Assembly: GCA_034440635.1 (NCBI GenBank)
Contig: JAOTON010000057.1
Coordinates: 1 to 64,000 of the forward strand
Source of the DNA: Lepas anatifera
Lineage: Eukaryota; Arthropoda; Thecostraca; Lepadidae
Direction: 5' to 3'
DNA length: 64,000 nt
Below are positions 13,170 to 24,445 of this stretch, piece after piece (position 1 is the first letter of the stretch; the number at the start of each line of letters is the position of its first letter). The notes beneath the pieces were generated by a model. That model had not been told where the DNA came from. It worked only from the letters and a program-made list of their open reading frames with translations, and searched no databases. Position numbers and translations under genes: made by a program.

Positions 13170-13440
13170 AGAACAGGGCTGAGGCCAAAAGGGAAGGCTC
13201 TAAACAATGTCTGCAATTTTTGGGGTCAAGGTCCTTCAAGGTCATTGACCTATTACAGCACAACCCAACATATTATGCCTAATTTACGCTATAACTAGCG
13301 CTGTGACCAAGCTTTACCAATGACCTTTGATCAAGCCTTGATCATCAAGGTCAGTGACCTTTAAAATTGACCTGTAACCTTGATCTAAACACTGATTAAC
13401 CTTTACTCTGATATAATAGCATACGTCATAGTAAGAATCG
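13170..13440. repeat. AGGTCA/TGACC-rich sequence
   Basis: Repeated TGACCTTTGA, AAGGTCATTGACC and related phrases. A very similar block lies at 52865-53350, inside another element. Probably a piece of a dispersed repeat rather than a regulatory region. Confidence 0.55.
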
Positions 13441-13449
13441 TAGCATTAT

Positions 13450-14538
13450 GCAATGGCATTTAGGGGCTGTCCAGGAGTACCTGTGCTCATCAGGGACACC
13501 TATGCTCTCTGGGGGGGGCGGGCCTTTGCTTCGATGAGGCACCTGTGCCACCCAAGGACGCCTTCGCTCCCCAATGGACGCAACCTAGCTATCCAAGGGC
13601 ATCTTTGCTGTTCCGGGGGTGCCTTTCATACCCAGTGCTCAAGGGGAGCTTTTTCTTATCCAGGTTCACCATGGTATTGAGGGGCGTATTTTTATTCAAG
13701 GTAACCTATACCACCCAGTGGCGCCTACCCTATGCAAGGGGCGCTTAGGCTACCAGAGGGCAGCAATTTGCTATGCATAGGGTGCCCTTATGCTCTCCAT
13801 GGGCACCTCATTCAGAGGGTGCCTCTGATATTCAGGGGCGCTTTTCCTATCAACAGGGTACCTGTGCCATCTTGGGGCTATTCTTATCAAGGGACGCTGC
13901 TGTTATTCAGGAATACCTACACCACTGTCGAGGGTCGCCTTTGCTACCCAGAGGCGCCTTTACTTCTTAGGAAATTTTGCGCCCGTGCTTTAAGGAGTGC
14001 TTCGGCATCGATTGATTGCTCTATTATTGGGCTTAGGTGCACGTGAACCTTGAGCTCATGTAGCTCCCATATTGTTGCTAAGGAACGCTTATGCTATCAA
14101 AGGGCGCCTTTACTATCCAGGGCCGCTGTTTTATTCAAGGCAGTCTGTTCTATCCACGGGCATCTGATATTTCGGGGGCGGTGCCTAGGTTATTCAGGAG
14201 GCGGCTTTTTTTCTCCACAGGGGCGCACTATTGCTTTCCAGGGGCGCCGTTACTGCCCAGGGGTGTCTTTCTATCCAGGGGCGCATATGCTGTCTAGGTG
14301 TATTTTTCAATCACAGACATGATTGAAATACATGCCCCTTCGTTATCCTGGGGTACTTTTTGTCTCCGGTGAGGCGCTATTTTTCTCTTCCGGGCACCAG
14401 TTTATCCAAGGGCACCTATGCTGTCCAGAGAACCTTTGTTATCAAGGGCTGCCTTCGCTGTTAAGGGGCACCTTTGCTACCCAAAGGGAGCATTTTACTT
14501 TCCTGGGGTGCTTATTTCCATCTAAGGGGAACATATGC
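13450..14538. repeat. GGGGCGCCTTTGCTATCCA minisatellite, left block
   Basis: Degenerate tandem copies of a unit close to GGGGCGCCTTTGCTATCCA, 20-30 bp apart. The pogo-like element at 14541-16753 inserted at a TA within this array and split it from the right block. Confidence 0.85.
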
Positions 14539-14849
14539 TAGGGGAGACCGGGGCTAGTTGAACATGATTTTTGTTTTGGTCGGATATCTCAGAGATGGCT
14601 AAGGGTATAGACTTCGTTCTGCCATTGCTGGAAAGCCTATTCTTTTGGCTTTCAAGTGATGCGTGTGCTAACGCTTGAATTTTGTCGCTGTGTGAGATAT
14701 TTGATCATGAATAGGTCAAAGTCAAATGGCTCAACTCGCCCCGTGTCGGGGTAAGTTGAGCCACGCTCCGGGGTACGTTGAGCCGCTTAACGAGAGTATG
14801 TCCTCATTTTCCATGTTTATTACCCAAACACCGAATATTCTCACTCTCA

Positions 14850-15540
14850 GTCACCGGTACTGTTTTTACACACAAACTTTGAGGAATCACCCGTACAAAG
14901 ACGGTGGGCCCATCCACGGCACTCCTGGTACTGTACCCATTGTTCAACCGGGCGGCTGTTTGAGAAAGTGTCGCAGCACACCAGGCATAGTGTCTCATTT
15001 TCATCGCTGAACTCCTCGACATCTTTGTAAAGCTTCCTCCTAACATTTATTTGCTTCATTGTGCTGTTATTGCACCCACCTTGCCTTTGCTTCTAGCCTT
15101 TGCCATCTGTTGTACCTCTGGTCCTTGCTGGTTTGCTTTTTTACTTCTTTTCCGCCTCCTCTTCCAGAAGCTGTTTTTTGGTATATCCGTCAACACTGCT
15201 GCTTTCCTCTGACGCGAGATTCTCTTCCTCGGCCTCAGCTCTTTAAGCAACGGGCAGACTGCTGCAGGCGAGAACGTATCAGGGCAGTAGGGCAGGATCA
15301 GGACAGGATCAGTTTCACCGTGAGGGTCATGGCAGACTGCTGCTCATTGATTTGTCCGGGGAGATTCTGCTGCGTATACGGCTCAGGCCCATCTGCGGAG
15401 AGGTCCAGCTCTGCTACCGATGGTGCAGGGAGGCTCTGCTGAAGATCCAGTCCAGGACTAGGGGCATTCGTTGATCTTCCAGGCAAGCTGGACCCTGCTG
15501 GATTTTCAGATGCTGAGATGTTCAGTAGACTTCCTGACAT
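14850..15540 (-). pseudogene. Pogo-like transposase remnant, C-terminal part
   Basis: Three overlapping minus-strand frames (15540-15298, 15250-15056, 15059-14847) must be read together, so the gene carries frameshifts. Near its C-terminus is a cysteine/histidine cluster with the spacing of the PHD-like finger found at the end of many pogo/Tigger transposases (CLVC...F.NSRP..QWVQ..EC..WAH..C, about residues 21-60 of the last frame). Ahead of it is a basic KKRISRQRKAAVLTD-like region (seen as RKRISRQRKAAVLTDIPK), also usual in the family. I did not find the helix-turn-helix DNA-binding part or the catalytic DDE core. The element is dead. Confidence 0.75.
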
Positions 15541-15653
15541 TTCAAGAATCTACTGAGGGCTCTTCACAAGTCGATCCGTCTGTTGGGCCGGTGTCCGCTG
15601 GGAATCAGGTATAGGCCCAGAGGCACTACCTGACGTTCCAGGCATGCTGGACC

Positions 15654-15797
15654 CACTAGCGGATCCAGAGGGGGAGGGGTAAGGGGCCATGTCCCCCAAA
15701 TAGTGATATTTTGGCTGATTTTTTTAGCAAGAAAAACTATATTTTTACTATTTTTCCCGAGTTGCCTCCCCAAACGGCGCTCCTGCGCCTGCCAGTG
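15654..15797. mobile_element. 144-bp hAT MITE inside the pogo-like element
   Basis: Starts CACTAGCGGATCCAG and ends GCGCCTGCCAGTG. The flanking octamers are GCTGGACC (15646-15653) and GCTGGGCC (15798-15805), 7 of 8 identical. Removing it rejoins a phrase (GCTGGACCCTGCTGGA) that also occurs intact at 15488, which supports the borders. Confidence 0.75.
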
Positions 15798-16755
15798 GCT
15801 GGGCCCTGCTGGAAGTCTGGGTGGAATCACGGAACAGTGTTTATTTGAGAAAACGGGAAAAATCGGCAAATAGTGGGTAAAATTTGAACGTTTTGAGGGA
15901 AAGGCCAAGACCCCTGCATCCTCTAGAGTTGGAGGGGCTTTAAAGGAATAGGAGGGCCCAAGACCAGCGCTGGAAGCTCTTCTCCATTATTGGTCAGCCT
16001 AATAGCAGGTCAGGGGGCAGGTAATGGGACATTAAATCGCTTAAGTGTTTTGAAAATAAACGGGAAAAATCCGAAGCTGGTGGTAAATGCCTTTCCCCCT
16101 TCGCCAATGAGTCGACCCGATAGCAGACATTTTAGGAGACAACTGCCCGGGTTGAATAGCGTCGCCAACTATATCCCTGTTGGAAGGTTTCTCGGAAGCC
16201 ACGATTGCTCTTTGATCAGAGAAGCCACCTGGTCTTGAACACTGGTGAGCCGCATGGAAAGTGTGCGTGCTATCCACTACGTCAGCGTGCCCCATTAGTT
16301 TGGGGGGATTTAGATATTCCTTTTTTTCTCCGGGGCACGTTGATCATGGCTCAACATACCCCAACACCCTCGTGGCTCAACTTACCCCGAGACCCCGCCG
16401 CAACTCCGGAGGCAGCTGACGCAGAAATTAGGTGATCAGTTCTCATGGTTTTCAGCCCAAATAAGGCGTAAATACCTGCATTCAACTCATTTAATAGGGC
16501 TAATCTTTATCTCTTATATCAACAGTGTTATTACAAAATGTTTGACAAAAGTAAAATTCACTTTTGCTATCAAAAAACAGGTTTTTCTGTCTCCAAACCG
16601 CTACCGACCAGATACCACGACGGTTTCCTGCTGAAAGACGGAAAGCTGTTGCACGCATGCGCTGTTATGATTACAGCGCAATCTCTTCAGAAACAGCGGA
16701 GTTATCGCGAGTGGCTCAACATGCCCCTGGCTGCAACTAGCCCCGGTCTCCCCTA

Positions 16756-19560
16756 TCTTGGAGCGCCTTTGCAAACATGGGGCGCATTTTTCTATCCAGG
16801 TGCGCCTTTGCACTTAAGGGGGCGCCTCTGCAATCCAGTAGGAGCCCAAATAGATGGAGAATCAGAATTCTGAAATAAGGCGCTCGAACACTGAAATAAA
16901 GTGCCTAGTTATCAGAAAGAGGCGCTCATCTGCCGAGCGGGGAGGACTGCTGGTTGGTGAGGACAGCGTTCTCGGAAACGGGGCGCACATACTGAAAAAG
17001 GCACCCGGTTGCAGCGATGGAGCACTAAGCCTTCAGTTATAGGTTAATGAAATGTGGTTAAAAGCAGTCAATGCTCAAATTGAGCCCTCGAGCCCTGTAA
17101 CAGAGCGCGCGACTGCCAAACAGGTGTGCCAAACCATAGACAGTAGGGCAGCTGAAGATGGAAAGGGACACCTATGATATCCTGGGGGCGCCTGTACTCT
17201 CAGGTGAGGCGCTTGTTTTCTTTCTCAGGCGCCTAGTTTATCCATGGCCGCCTATGCTGTCCAGATCATCTATTTCAAGAAGGGTTAACTTTGCTGTCCA
17301 GGGGCGCCTTTGCTATGCAAGGGCGCATATGATATCTGTAGGACGCTTTATGCAGAGGGCGCCTAGGCTGTCCAAGGGCGCCGTCCTAACCAAAGGCCGC
17401 CTTTCACTTCCCTGAAGTGCCTATTTCTATGTAAGGAGTGCATATATTATCTAGGAGTGCCCTTGATATACGGAGACGCCTTTTTGTCCAGCAGCGCCTT
17501 TGCTCTTGAGGGGCGCTGCTCCAATCCAGGGTAGCTAAAGATGGATAAGAGACATCTATGTTATACAGGGGGAGCCTGTACTTTCCAATGGGGCTCTCAT
17601 TTTCCTTCACAGGCACCTAGTTTGTCTAGGGAGCGCATAGGCTATCCAAAGGCGCCTTTGCTTTCGAAGGGGTGCCTTCCTAGGGGCGCCTTTGCTATCC
17701 AGGGGCGCCTTTGCTGTCCAAAGCACTTGTGTTATCCAGGGTTGTCTTTGCTGTCCAGGGACGCCTTTCCTATCCAAGGGCACCTTTCTTAAGCAAGGGG
17801 CGCATTTTGTTTTCCTGGAGCACCTATTCCTATCTAAGGGGCGCATATGTTATCTAGGAGCGCCTTTGATACCAGGAGGCGGCTTTTTGTTCGGGGGGCG
17901 CCTTTGCTCTTGGGGGGCGCTGCTCCAATGCAGGGCAGCTGAAGGTGGATAAGGGACATCTATGTTATACAGAGAGCGCCTGTACTTCCCAGTGGGGCGC
18001 TCGTTTTCCTTCTCGGGCTCCTAGTTTATCCAGGGGGCGTCTAGGCTATCCAAAGGCGGCTTTTCTATGAAAGGGGTGACTTCCTAGGGGCGCCTTTGCT
18101 GTCCACGGCACTTGTGTTATCCAGGGTTGTATTTGCTGTCCAGGGGCGCCTTTGCTATCCAAAGGTGCATATGACATCCGTAGGCGCTTTTTCCAGTGGG
18201 CGCCTAGGCTATCAAAGGGCGCCTTTTCTACCCAAGGTGAGCATTTTATTTTCCTAAAGCACCCATTTCTATCTAAGGGGTGCTTATGCTGTCCAGGGCA
18301 CTTATGTTACCAAGATTTGCCTTTACTGCCCAGGGGCGCCTTTCCTAGCCAAGGGCGCATATAGTATCCGTAGTTCGCTTCATCCAGGGGGCGCCTAGGC
18401 TATCCAAAGGTGGGTTTCTATCGAAGGGGTTCCTTCCTAGGGGCGCCTTTGCTACCCAGGGGCGCCTTTGCTGTCCAGGGGCGCCTTTGCTATCCAAGGG
18501 TGCATATGACATCCTTAGGGCGCTTTTTTCCAGTGGGCTCCTAGGCTATCAAAGGGCGCCTTTTTCTACCGAAGGTGAGCATTTTATTTTCTAAAGCGCC
18601 TATTTCTATCTAAGGGGCGCTTATGCTGTCCAGGGCACCTATGTTACCAAGATTTGCCTTTGCAGCCCAGGGGCGCCTTTCCTAGCCAAGGGCGCATATG
18701 ATATCCGTAGGGCGCTTCATCCAGGGGGCGCCTAGGCTATACAAAGGCGGTTTTTCTATCGAAGGGCTGCCGTCCTAGGGGCGCTTTTGCTGTCCACAGC
18801 ACTTGTGTTATCCAGGGTTGTCTTTGTTGTCCAGGGGCGCCTCTACTATCCAAGGGTGCATATGACATCCTTAGGGCGCTTTTTCCAGTGGGCGCCTAGG
18901 CTATCAAAGGGCGCCTTTTTCTACCCAAGGTGAGCATTTTATTTTCCTAAAGCGCCTACTTCTATCTAAGGGGCGCTTATGCTGTCCAGGGTACCTATGT
19001 TACCAAGATTTGCCTTTGCTGCCCAGGGGCGCCTTTCCTAGCCAAGGGCGCATATGATATCCGTAGTTCGCTTCATCCAGGGGGCGCCTAGGCTATCCAA
19101 AGGTGGGTTTCTATCGAAGGGGTTCCTTCCTAGGGGTGCCTTTGCTACCCAGGGGCGCCTTTGCTGTCCAGGGGCGCCTTTGCTATCCAAGGGTGCATAT
19201 GACATCCTTAGGGCGCTTTTTCCAGTGGGCGCCTAGGCTATCAAAGGGCGCCTTTTTCTACCGAAGGTGAGCATTTTATTTTCCTAAAGCGCCTATTTCT
19301 ATCTAAAGAGCGCTTATGCTGTCCAGTTCACCTATGTTACCAAGATTTGCCTTTGCTGCCCAGGGGCGCCTTTCCTAGCCAAGGGCGCATATGGTATCCG
19401 TAGGGCGCTTCATCCAAGGGGCGCCTAGGCTACCCAGGGGCGCTTCATCCAGGGGGCGCCTAGGCTACTCAGGGGTGCATTAGTTCCCCATGGCGCAATC
19501 TTGCTATCTAGTGGCGCCTTTTCTTTGCCGGGGCGTTTTTGTTAGCTTTCTAAATTTCAT
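16756..19560. repeat. GGGGCGCCTTTGCTATCCA minisatellite, right block with higher-order repeats
   Basis: Same basic unit as the left block, better preserved. From about 18075 a higher-order repeat is clear: the phrase CTTCCTAGGGGCGCC and what follows recurs near 18075, 18422, 18759 and 19115, about 345 bp apart. Alternate copies are most alike (18422 and 19115), giving a second period of about 693 bp. Confidence 0.85.
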
Positions 19561-19710
19561 CTTCAACATTTTACTGGGGCGCAAAAGACCAGTAAATGCG
19601 TCTAGTGTTTGGGCAGGGGCGCTTTGCCATGGTTTTAAGGAGTATGTGTTCATTCAAGTGGAATAAGTGGTATCTACCACCTTGGCGTACGAAATGGGTA
19701 CAGGCGCGCC

Positions 19711-19746
19711 GCTCATATCGGGGCGCCTTCGGCGCCCGATATGAGC
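19711..19746. repeat. Strong hairpin (16-17 bp stem, 3-nt loop)
   Basis: GCTCATATCGGGGCGCC, loop TTC, then GGCGCCCGATATGAGC. The arms pair fully except for one bulged base. It sits 70 bp from the right end of the 9.2-kb element, so it may be a subterminal transposase-binding or folding structure. Confidence 0.85.
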
Positions 19747-19822
19747 TGAGCTTTACTGGGGCGCTTCGGAGCTAAGGGGGCCCGGGCCCCTGGGCCCCCC
19801 TTGATCCGTCACTGCCCCAGGC

Positions 19823-19960
19823 TTTCCCGTCGTCCCCTCCCCTCCCTCCCGCACGCGCCGGCTGGCTCCTGCTAATTAGCGCCGACAGCCAATCAGCGTC
19901 AGGCAGGTGTGACGTCACACTTCTGCTGCGCTGCTGTTCACCTGCACCTGCCGAAGACAC
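19823..19960. promoter_or_regulatory. GC-rich stretch with CCAAT box and CRE
   Basis: Contains CCAATCAGCG (about 19890) and the full CRE palindrome TGACGTCA (about 19910). The same pair, CCAATCAGCGC then TGTGACGTCACACTTCTGCT, occurs at about 9843-9884. The joint repetition suggests a dispersed element that carries promoter motifs, or an old local duplication. Confidence 0.4.
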
Positions 19961-22102
19961 CGTTAAACGGGATCAGATGAAAACAGCACCGGGGTGGTTT
20001 TCCCGCTGTAGGGTTTGGAAATATATTGCCTTTTTAATGCAAGGTGAGAGCAGTGGCTAGTTCGGGGGTGGGTTAGGGAGGGGGGACAAAAGAAAACATT
20101 GTGATCCAGTTAATTACGACACGGTAAGACCCACTGAGTCTGTCTGCGGCCCATGCACTAATACCCGTTTCACCGTGTTATAAGTGCAACGAAAAGGAAG
20201 CTTAGGCCAGACACAGTCCAACAAAACGACAAAACTGAGAATAACCAGAAGAGAATAAAACGAGGGGCCATGTCCCAAACTTGCTTCCATCCCCGCACTT
20301 AAAGAAATCGGTAAAGCTTGCTTACAACAACCTGACATATAGTCTTAGCCGCTGACGTGCCCTAAAACTACTGATTACAATCACCCTTTGCAGGCACCGC
20401 TTAACTATTCGCCATCCTTTGGATAAAATAATATTTTTTCACACCGAAAAGGCTATGCAAAACCTCACTTCTAAAGATACCTTAAACTGGCGCGGAGACT
20501 CCACCAGGTGATAGATGGACTTTACCCGTTCGCTTACCTTTAGTGAAATCCTAGCCAACGCTATGTCACGTGACTGACATCTAAGCCAGCGGCTACATGG
20601 CGTTATCTACCGTGTCCTCAGAACCATCTTGTAACAGGTTCCCGTGTGAAATAACCGAACAAATGGCGCGACAACAGGAAGTGCTGCAGTCTTCCTGCAG
20701 CCGTTACCCGTTCTGTTTTCATTAATTAGCTATCGGTAATTAGTGGTTCTACGACGCCAGCCTTTGAAGGAACCGGATGTTTGCGGCCTGCTTCGCGAGA
20801 AAAAAGTGCCGGAAAATTGGCCATATCTCAACTCCATCTTCATCTGAAATGGCAGAAGTGGCTTGATTGAATGTAGAGTATAGCAGGGCGGTTAAAGTCA
20901 ACGATAAGTGTTACGTGGGCTGGTTATATCATGTTTTTGCAGTATTTCCCACAGTTGCTGATCTGTTATGGATATTGAATAGCCGAGACTCATTTTATAC
21001 ATCAGTCTTTGGACGCGATATAGTGAAGACTTTGTTTTCTTGCACATTGACTTATATGTCAATGGTGACTATCCAAACATGAGAGCAGCAAAACAATGTA
21101 TCGGCAGGAGCTAGGCTCTGCACACAATGGAAACCGACTAAAAACCACTCAGTCACGATCCCAAAGGTAAGAATAGCTGGTCGCGCTGCCTTCGTGAACA
21201 ACTTCGAACGTGCACATTAATCGTTAGTTGCGCACCGGTTTCGGACCCAGCGTTAAACGCCGGGTGATTTCTTCTTCAGGTAGCTTTTATACGCAGGCAT
21301 TTCTGAGCCTGTTTGCATCATTGCTTAATGAATGATCTTCTAGTTACAGCCATTGATGCTTTCAACTCGTGATACAACTTGCCCGGTCTCCGTTATCAGA
21401 CCAGGATTTCTATCTGGATATTCCAAATTATTGGATACGTTTTTCTGTTCCTGCAAAGGGATGTATAGGTTGATGGTTCGTGGCATGCTCTTCACTTCGC
21501 TTATTTTTATCGACGTTGGTTTTGAACTTGCAAACAACAAAGCAAACAGAAAATCAGTTGATTGAAACCGAATATTTTCTTCACTGTTTAAGTGACAGAC
21601 CAGGCTTGGTAGTGACCATTATTATTAGACGATTGAATAAATTATCGCTGTTTGTCACTGATTTATGAGCCGAAAAGAGGGTTAATGGTTCTTCACTCAG
21701 AGCTTGATCTAGGCTTGAGCTTGTCAACGCATACAAATATAATATTATAATTATACAAATCTTAAAGATATAATGTAAAACATAATCAAAATGATGTTAA
21801 AATCTAAGCTTCAAATTAGTGAATGGCAGATAATGATCGATAATGATAATGATCTATGTTCGTTTACAGCTTAGTTAGTCTAGTTAGTCAGTTGCATTTT
21901 AGTATTTGATTGTGAGCAGCTAAGTATGTGCAACGGGGTTTTAAAAATGGTGTTTTGAGGGGCCTTACACGCTACATATGCATATTATTATACATTACCA
22001 CTACACAGGCTCCAGACCAAAAGTCTGGCCAACTACCCGACCGAGATACATGAACATTTTCAGCACGCTCTGATTATGTACCGACCACGGCAGCGGACTT
22101 AC
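19961..22102. other. No recognised gene
   Basis: Ordinary unique-looking DNA. An E-box (CACGTG) lies near 20566. Reading frames up to 74 codons show nothing recognisable. Confidence 0.4.
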
Positions 22103-22263
22103 CGACTCATGTAACCGGGAGCGCCGAGGACAGACGCTCCGTTACATGCGTCGATGAGTACGCTCCAGCGGCTGATGCGTAAATCGAGCGTACTGAAGCT
22201 GCTCATGTATCCGGAGTAGATGTCGCCCACGCTGCCGGCCGGTACGAACGGAAAACCCGAGCT
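22103..22263 (-). CDS. Possible single coding exon of an unknown minus-strand gene
   Basis: On the minus strand a 161-nt open segment runs from an acceptor-like ...CATCGTCCAG at 22264 to a perfect donor GTAAGT at 22102-22097. It reads 53 full codons plus two bases without a stop, with balanced, coding-like composition (it includes GSVGDIYSGYM and RWSVLIDACNGASVLGAPGY). I recognise no family. No neighbouring exon of the same gene was found, and the upstream polypyrimidine tract is weak. It could be an exon of a gene outside the window, a transposon piece or chance. Confidence 0.35.
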
Positions 22264-24093
22264 CTGGACGATGGATGCGGCTCACTATGCCGAGATTTCG
22301 ACGAGCGGGGGCAGGTGGGAGCTGGCATTGTTTCATTGGAGCAAAATACGGGGGGGGCAGCGATGGTGGTGGGATGGATAAATTCCAGCAGCGGGAAACC
22401 AGAACTGGATAATTTATCCCTATTTTATTTAACTTTACGTTAGCTGGAACTTGAAGGTGAATGTCATTTGGTGTTTCGAACAGTTTGGTGGAAGGGCAAA
22501 TGACCCTCTTTCCCTTTTCGGGACCATATCACCATTGGCCTCTTGAAACCACCAATAGTATACTAAACATCAAGAGGCGTCTCGTCCAGAACTGTTTTTC
22601 TTCATGTACCGAAAAACTACTAGACATGATTGTCAGCGTCCTATACCGGGGATCGTCCAGAGGGCATATCCATAGCAGATCGGGTTGAAGGTGCACCAGC
22701 AAGGCTATGTTCAATTGGTGAGTGGAAAGTTTGCTTGCGATGGTGGTGAAGTTTCCTTTTTCCATGTAAACATTGTACTCCTTGACCCAATCTCAGTGAG
22801 TCTACAAACCCGTCAGTACATTGAGCACATGCATCAGTTATGTGTACCACCAGGAGTGGCCACACATTTCTAAATACACCGAGCAAAGCTGTCAGTGAGA
22901 CCTTGCATAATATTTTTAGAGCTCTGAGCCTGACAGCTTGTCATTGTAAAAGCTTCAGCCCAACCGGTCCGAGTGATGCAACATTAGTATTGAAATCAGA
23001 GCGCCCAGACGCGCGCCCAGAAAATGCGTCCCGCTTTATTAACCAGTCCTACAGGACACAGAACGCAGAATAGCTCAGACCTCACTCTGCTCTGTCTTTC
23101 GTGGCCTGTCTGTCTGTTGCATGCCTTGATTATTAACCCAATTCAATCCGTACGCAACAAGAATCCAAACCCATATCAAGATCCGAGGCTATCTGAGTTT
23201 TCTGGCTGATTCAGTTCAATTTGCCAGCACATGGGGTATCCATTCCCATATTCAACTCATGGCTCTCTCTATGACCCAGGTGACCATTCCTGGACAAAGG
23301 CCCTGGGGCTGATCACACTGATGGCCTTAGGCTACACCGTTGGTATCAATGACGCTGGGGTTCAGATGGCTGCACTCTCATGGGATTGGAATGTGGCTGA
23401 GTCATGGCGCACCTGTGGCACGGTGCAACTGCTACTGGTGGGCCCAACGCCAGTGATTTATTATAAAACTTACTTATGCACTAGCAGGTCCAAGGGCAGG
23501 GGGACAAACAGGCGTTTCCTGTCAACTCCGTCCCACCCATTTTTGCCGATTTTCTCAAACAAGACATGTGCTTTTGATGACTTTGGACCCTGTTACCCCT
23601 CTCCCGAAAATATTAGACTGCACCCGGTACTGTACGTATGGAATTGTATGGGGCTTATAATTTTACCCAGTATTGCTAAAGGCTTGCTAAGTCATCGTGT
23701 AACGTCTACAAACTACAGGGACATATTTCCCCTTCAGGTCTCTCACAGGTCAAACAGGGACGGCTGGCCTCCCCAGGTCACCCTCTCGCAGACCAGACAG
23801 GGACGGTTGTCCTCCCCAGGTCGATTACCAGTTGGACTCCGTCGAGTAAAGTACTGATCAATGCGGCCTCTCACTCTCAAGGGAAACTAACTCATGCATT
23901 TTCCATGCACTGCAGCTGTGTGAGTCCTGAGCTGTAGGGATGAACCCAACGCTCCACTGACTTAACTACTGGGCCCGCAGTGGAATGGCTTGTATTGTCA
24001 TGTATCCGATGAAGTGTATTTTATTGTATGATTAATTATTTAGAGATAATATAGAGATAATGAGATATAACGTAAGTTAGTTCCCAATGATTC
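22264..24093. other. No recognised gene; possible transposon debris
   Basis: A 208-codon plus-strand frame at 23231-23857 has no recognisable domain. Around 23720-23830 a short phrase (CAGGGACGG...CCTCCCCAGGTC) is duplicated, suggesting old repeats. Confidence 0.35.
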
Positions 24094-24445
24094 CAGTGGC
24101 AGATTCAGGGGGAAAGACAGTTGCCCGCAAACGGAAAAGGTCAGTTCAAAACTTCTATGTTTTGCCCCTTCCCCCAAAGCTGTTGACCTCCTTTTTCCCC
24201 GGGACTCCTATTTAGTTTATAATCAGGGTTTTGTTAGTGCTTCAACTGTCAGCTTAAAAAAACAGTCAACCTCAGTGTGAACTTGGTGCCTGGATAACAA
24301 AAACAAGCATCCTGTGAACACATCTAAAAACCCTAGTGCTTATTATTTTGTGGAAAAAATATTTCACCACTCGTGACTTTTATTTTTATTTTTTGCTTTA
24401 TAACTTTGGTTTGCCACCCAAACCTACCGGCTAGATCCACCACTG
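24094..24445. mobile_element. hAT MITE, diverged
   Basis: Starts CAGTGGCAGATTCAGG and ends CTAGATCCACCACTG, the inverted end motif shared by the other hAT MITEs here. Flanking octamers AATGATTC and AATGTTTT agree at 6 of 8 positions. Confidence 0.6.

Larger units (their letters stand above)
14541..16753 (-). mobile_element. Pogo/Tigger-like (Tc1/mariner superfamily) element, decayed
   Basis: Perfect 20-bp inverted termini, GGGGAGACCGGGGCTAGTTG, with TA on both sides (14539-14540 and 16754-16755), the target duplication of the Tc1/mariner superfamily. The 2.2-kb length is right for a pogo element, and the minus strand keeps the 3' part of a transposase gene. A 144-bp hAT MITE has inserted at 15654-15797. 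Confidence 0.9.
10653..19814. mobile_element. Giant (9.16 kb) hAT-ended element with a satellite interior
   Basis: The element starts CAGTGACGGATC at 10653 and ends with the exact inverted copy GATCCGTCACTG at 19814. The 8 bases outside both ends are identical: CCCCAGGC at 10645-10652 and 19815-19822. An 8-bp duplication with CAG...CTG ends is the hAT signature. A second inverted block, AAGGGGGGCCCAGG, lies just inside both ends. No hAT transposase is visible. The body is mainly GC-rich degenerate tandem repeats (11580-12340 and 13450-19560) with later insertions nested inside. Its ends resemble those of short hAT MITEs elsewhere in the window (CAGTGGCGGATC), so it is probably a relative that grew by satellite expansion. 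Confidence 0.8.

Noticed and set aside
23231..23857. 208-codon plus-strand frame
   Set aside because: No domain, atypical composition and part over a duplicated repeat phrase; no splice sites supporting an exon.
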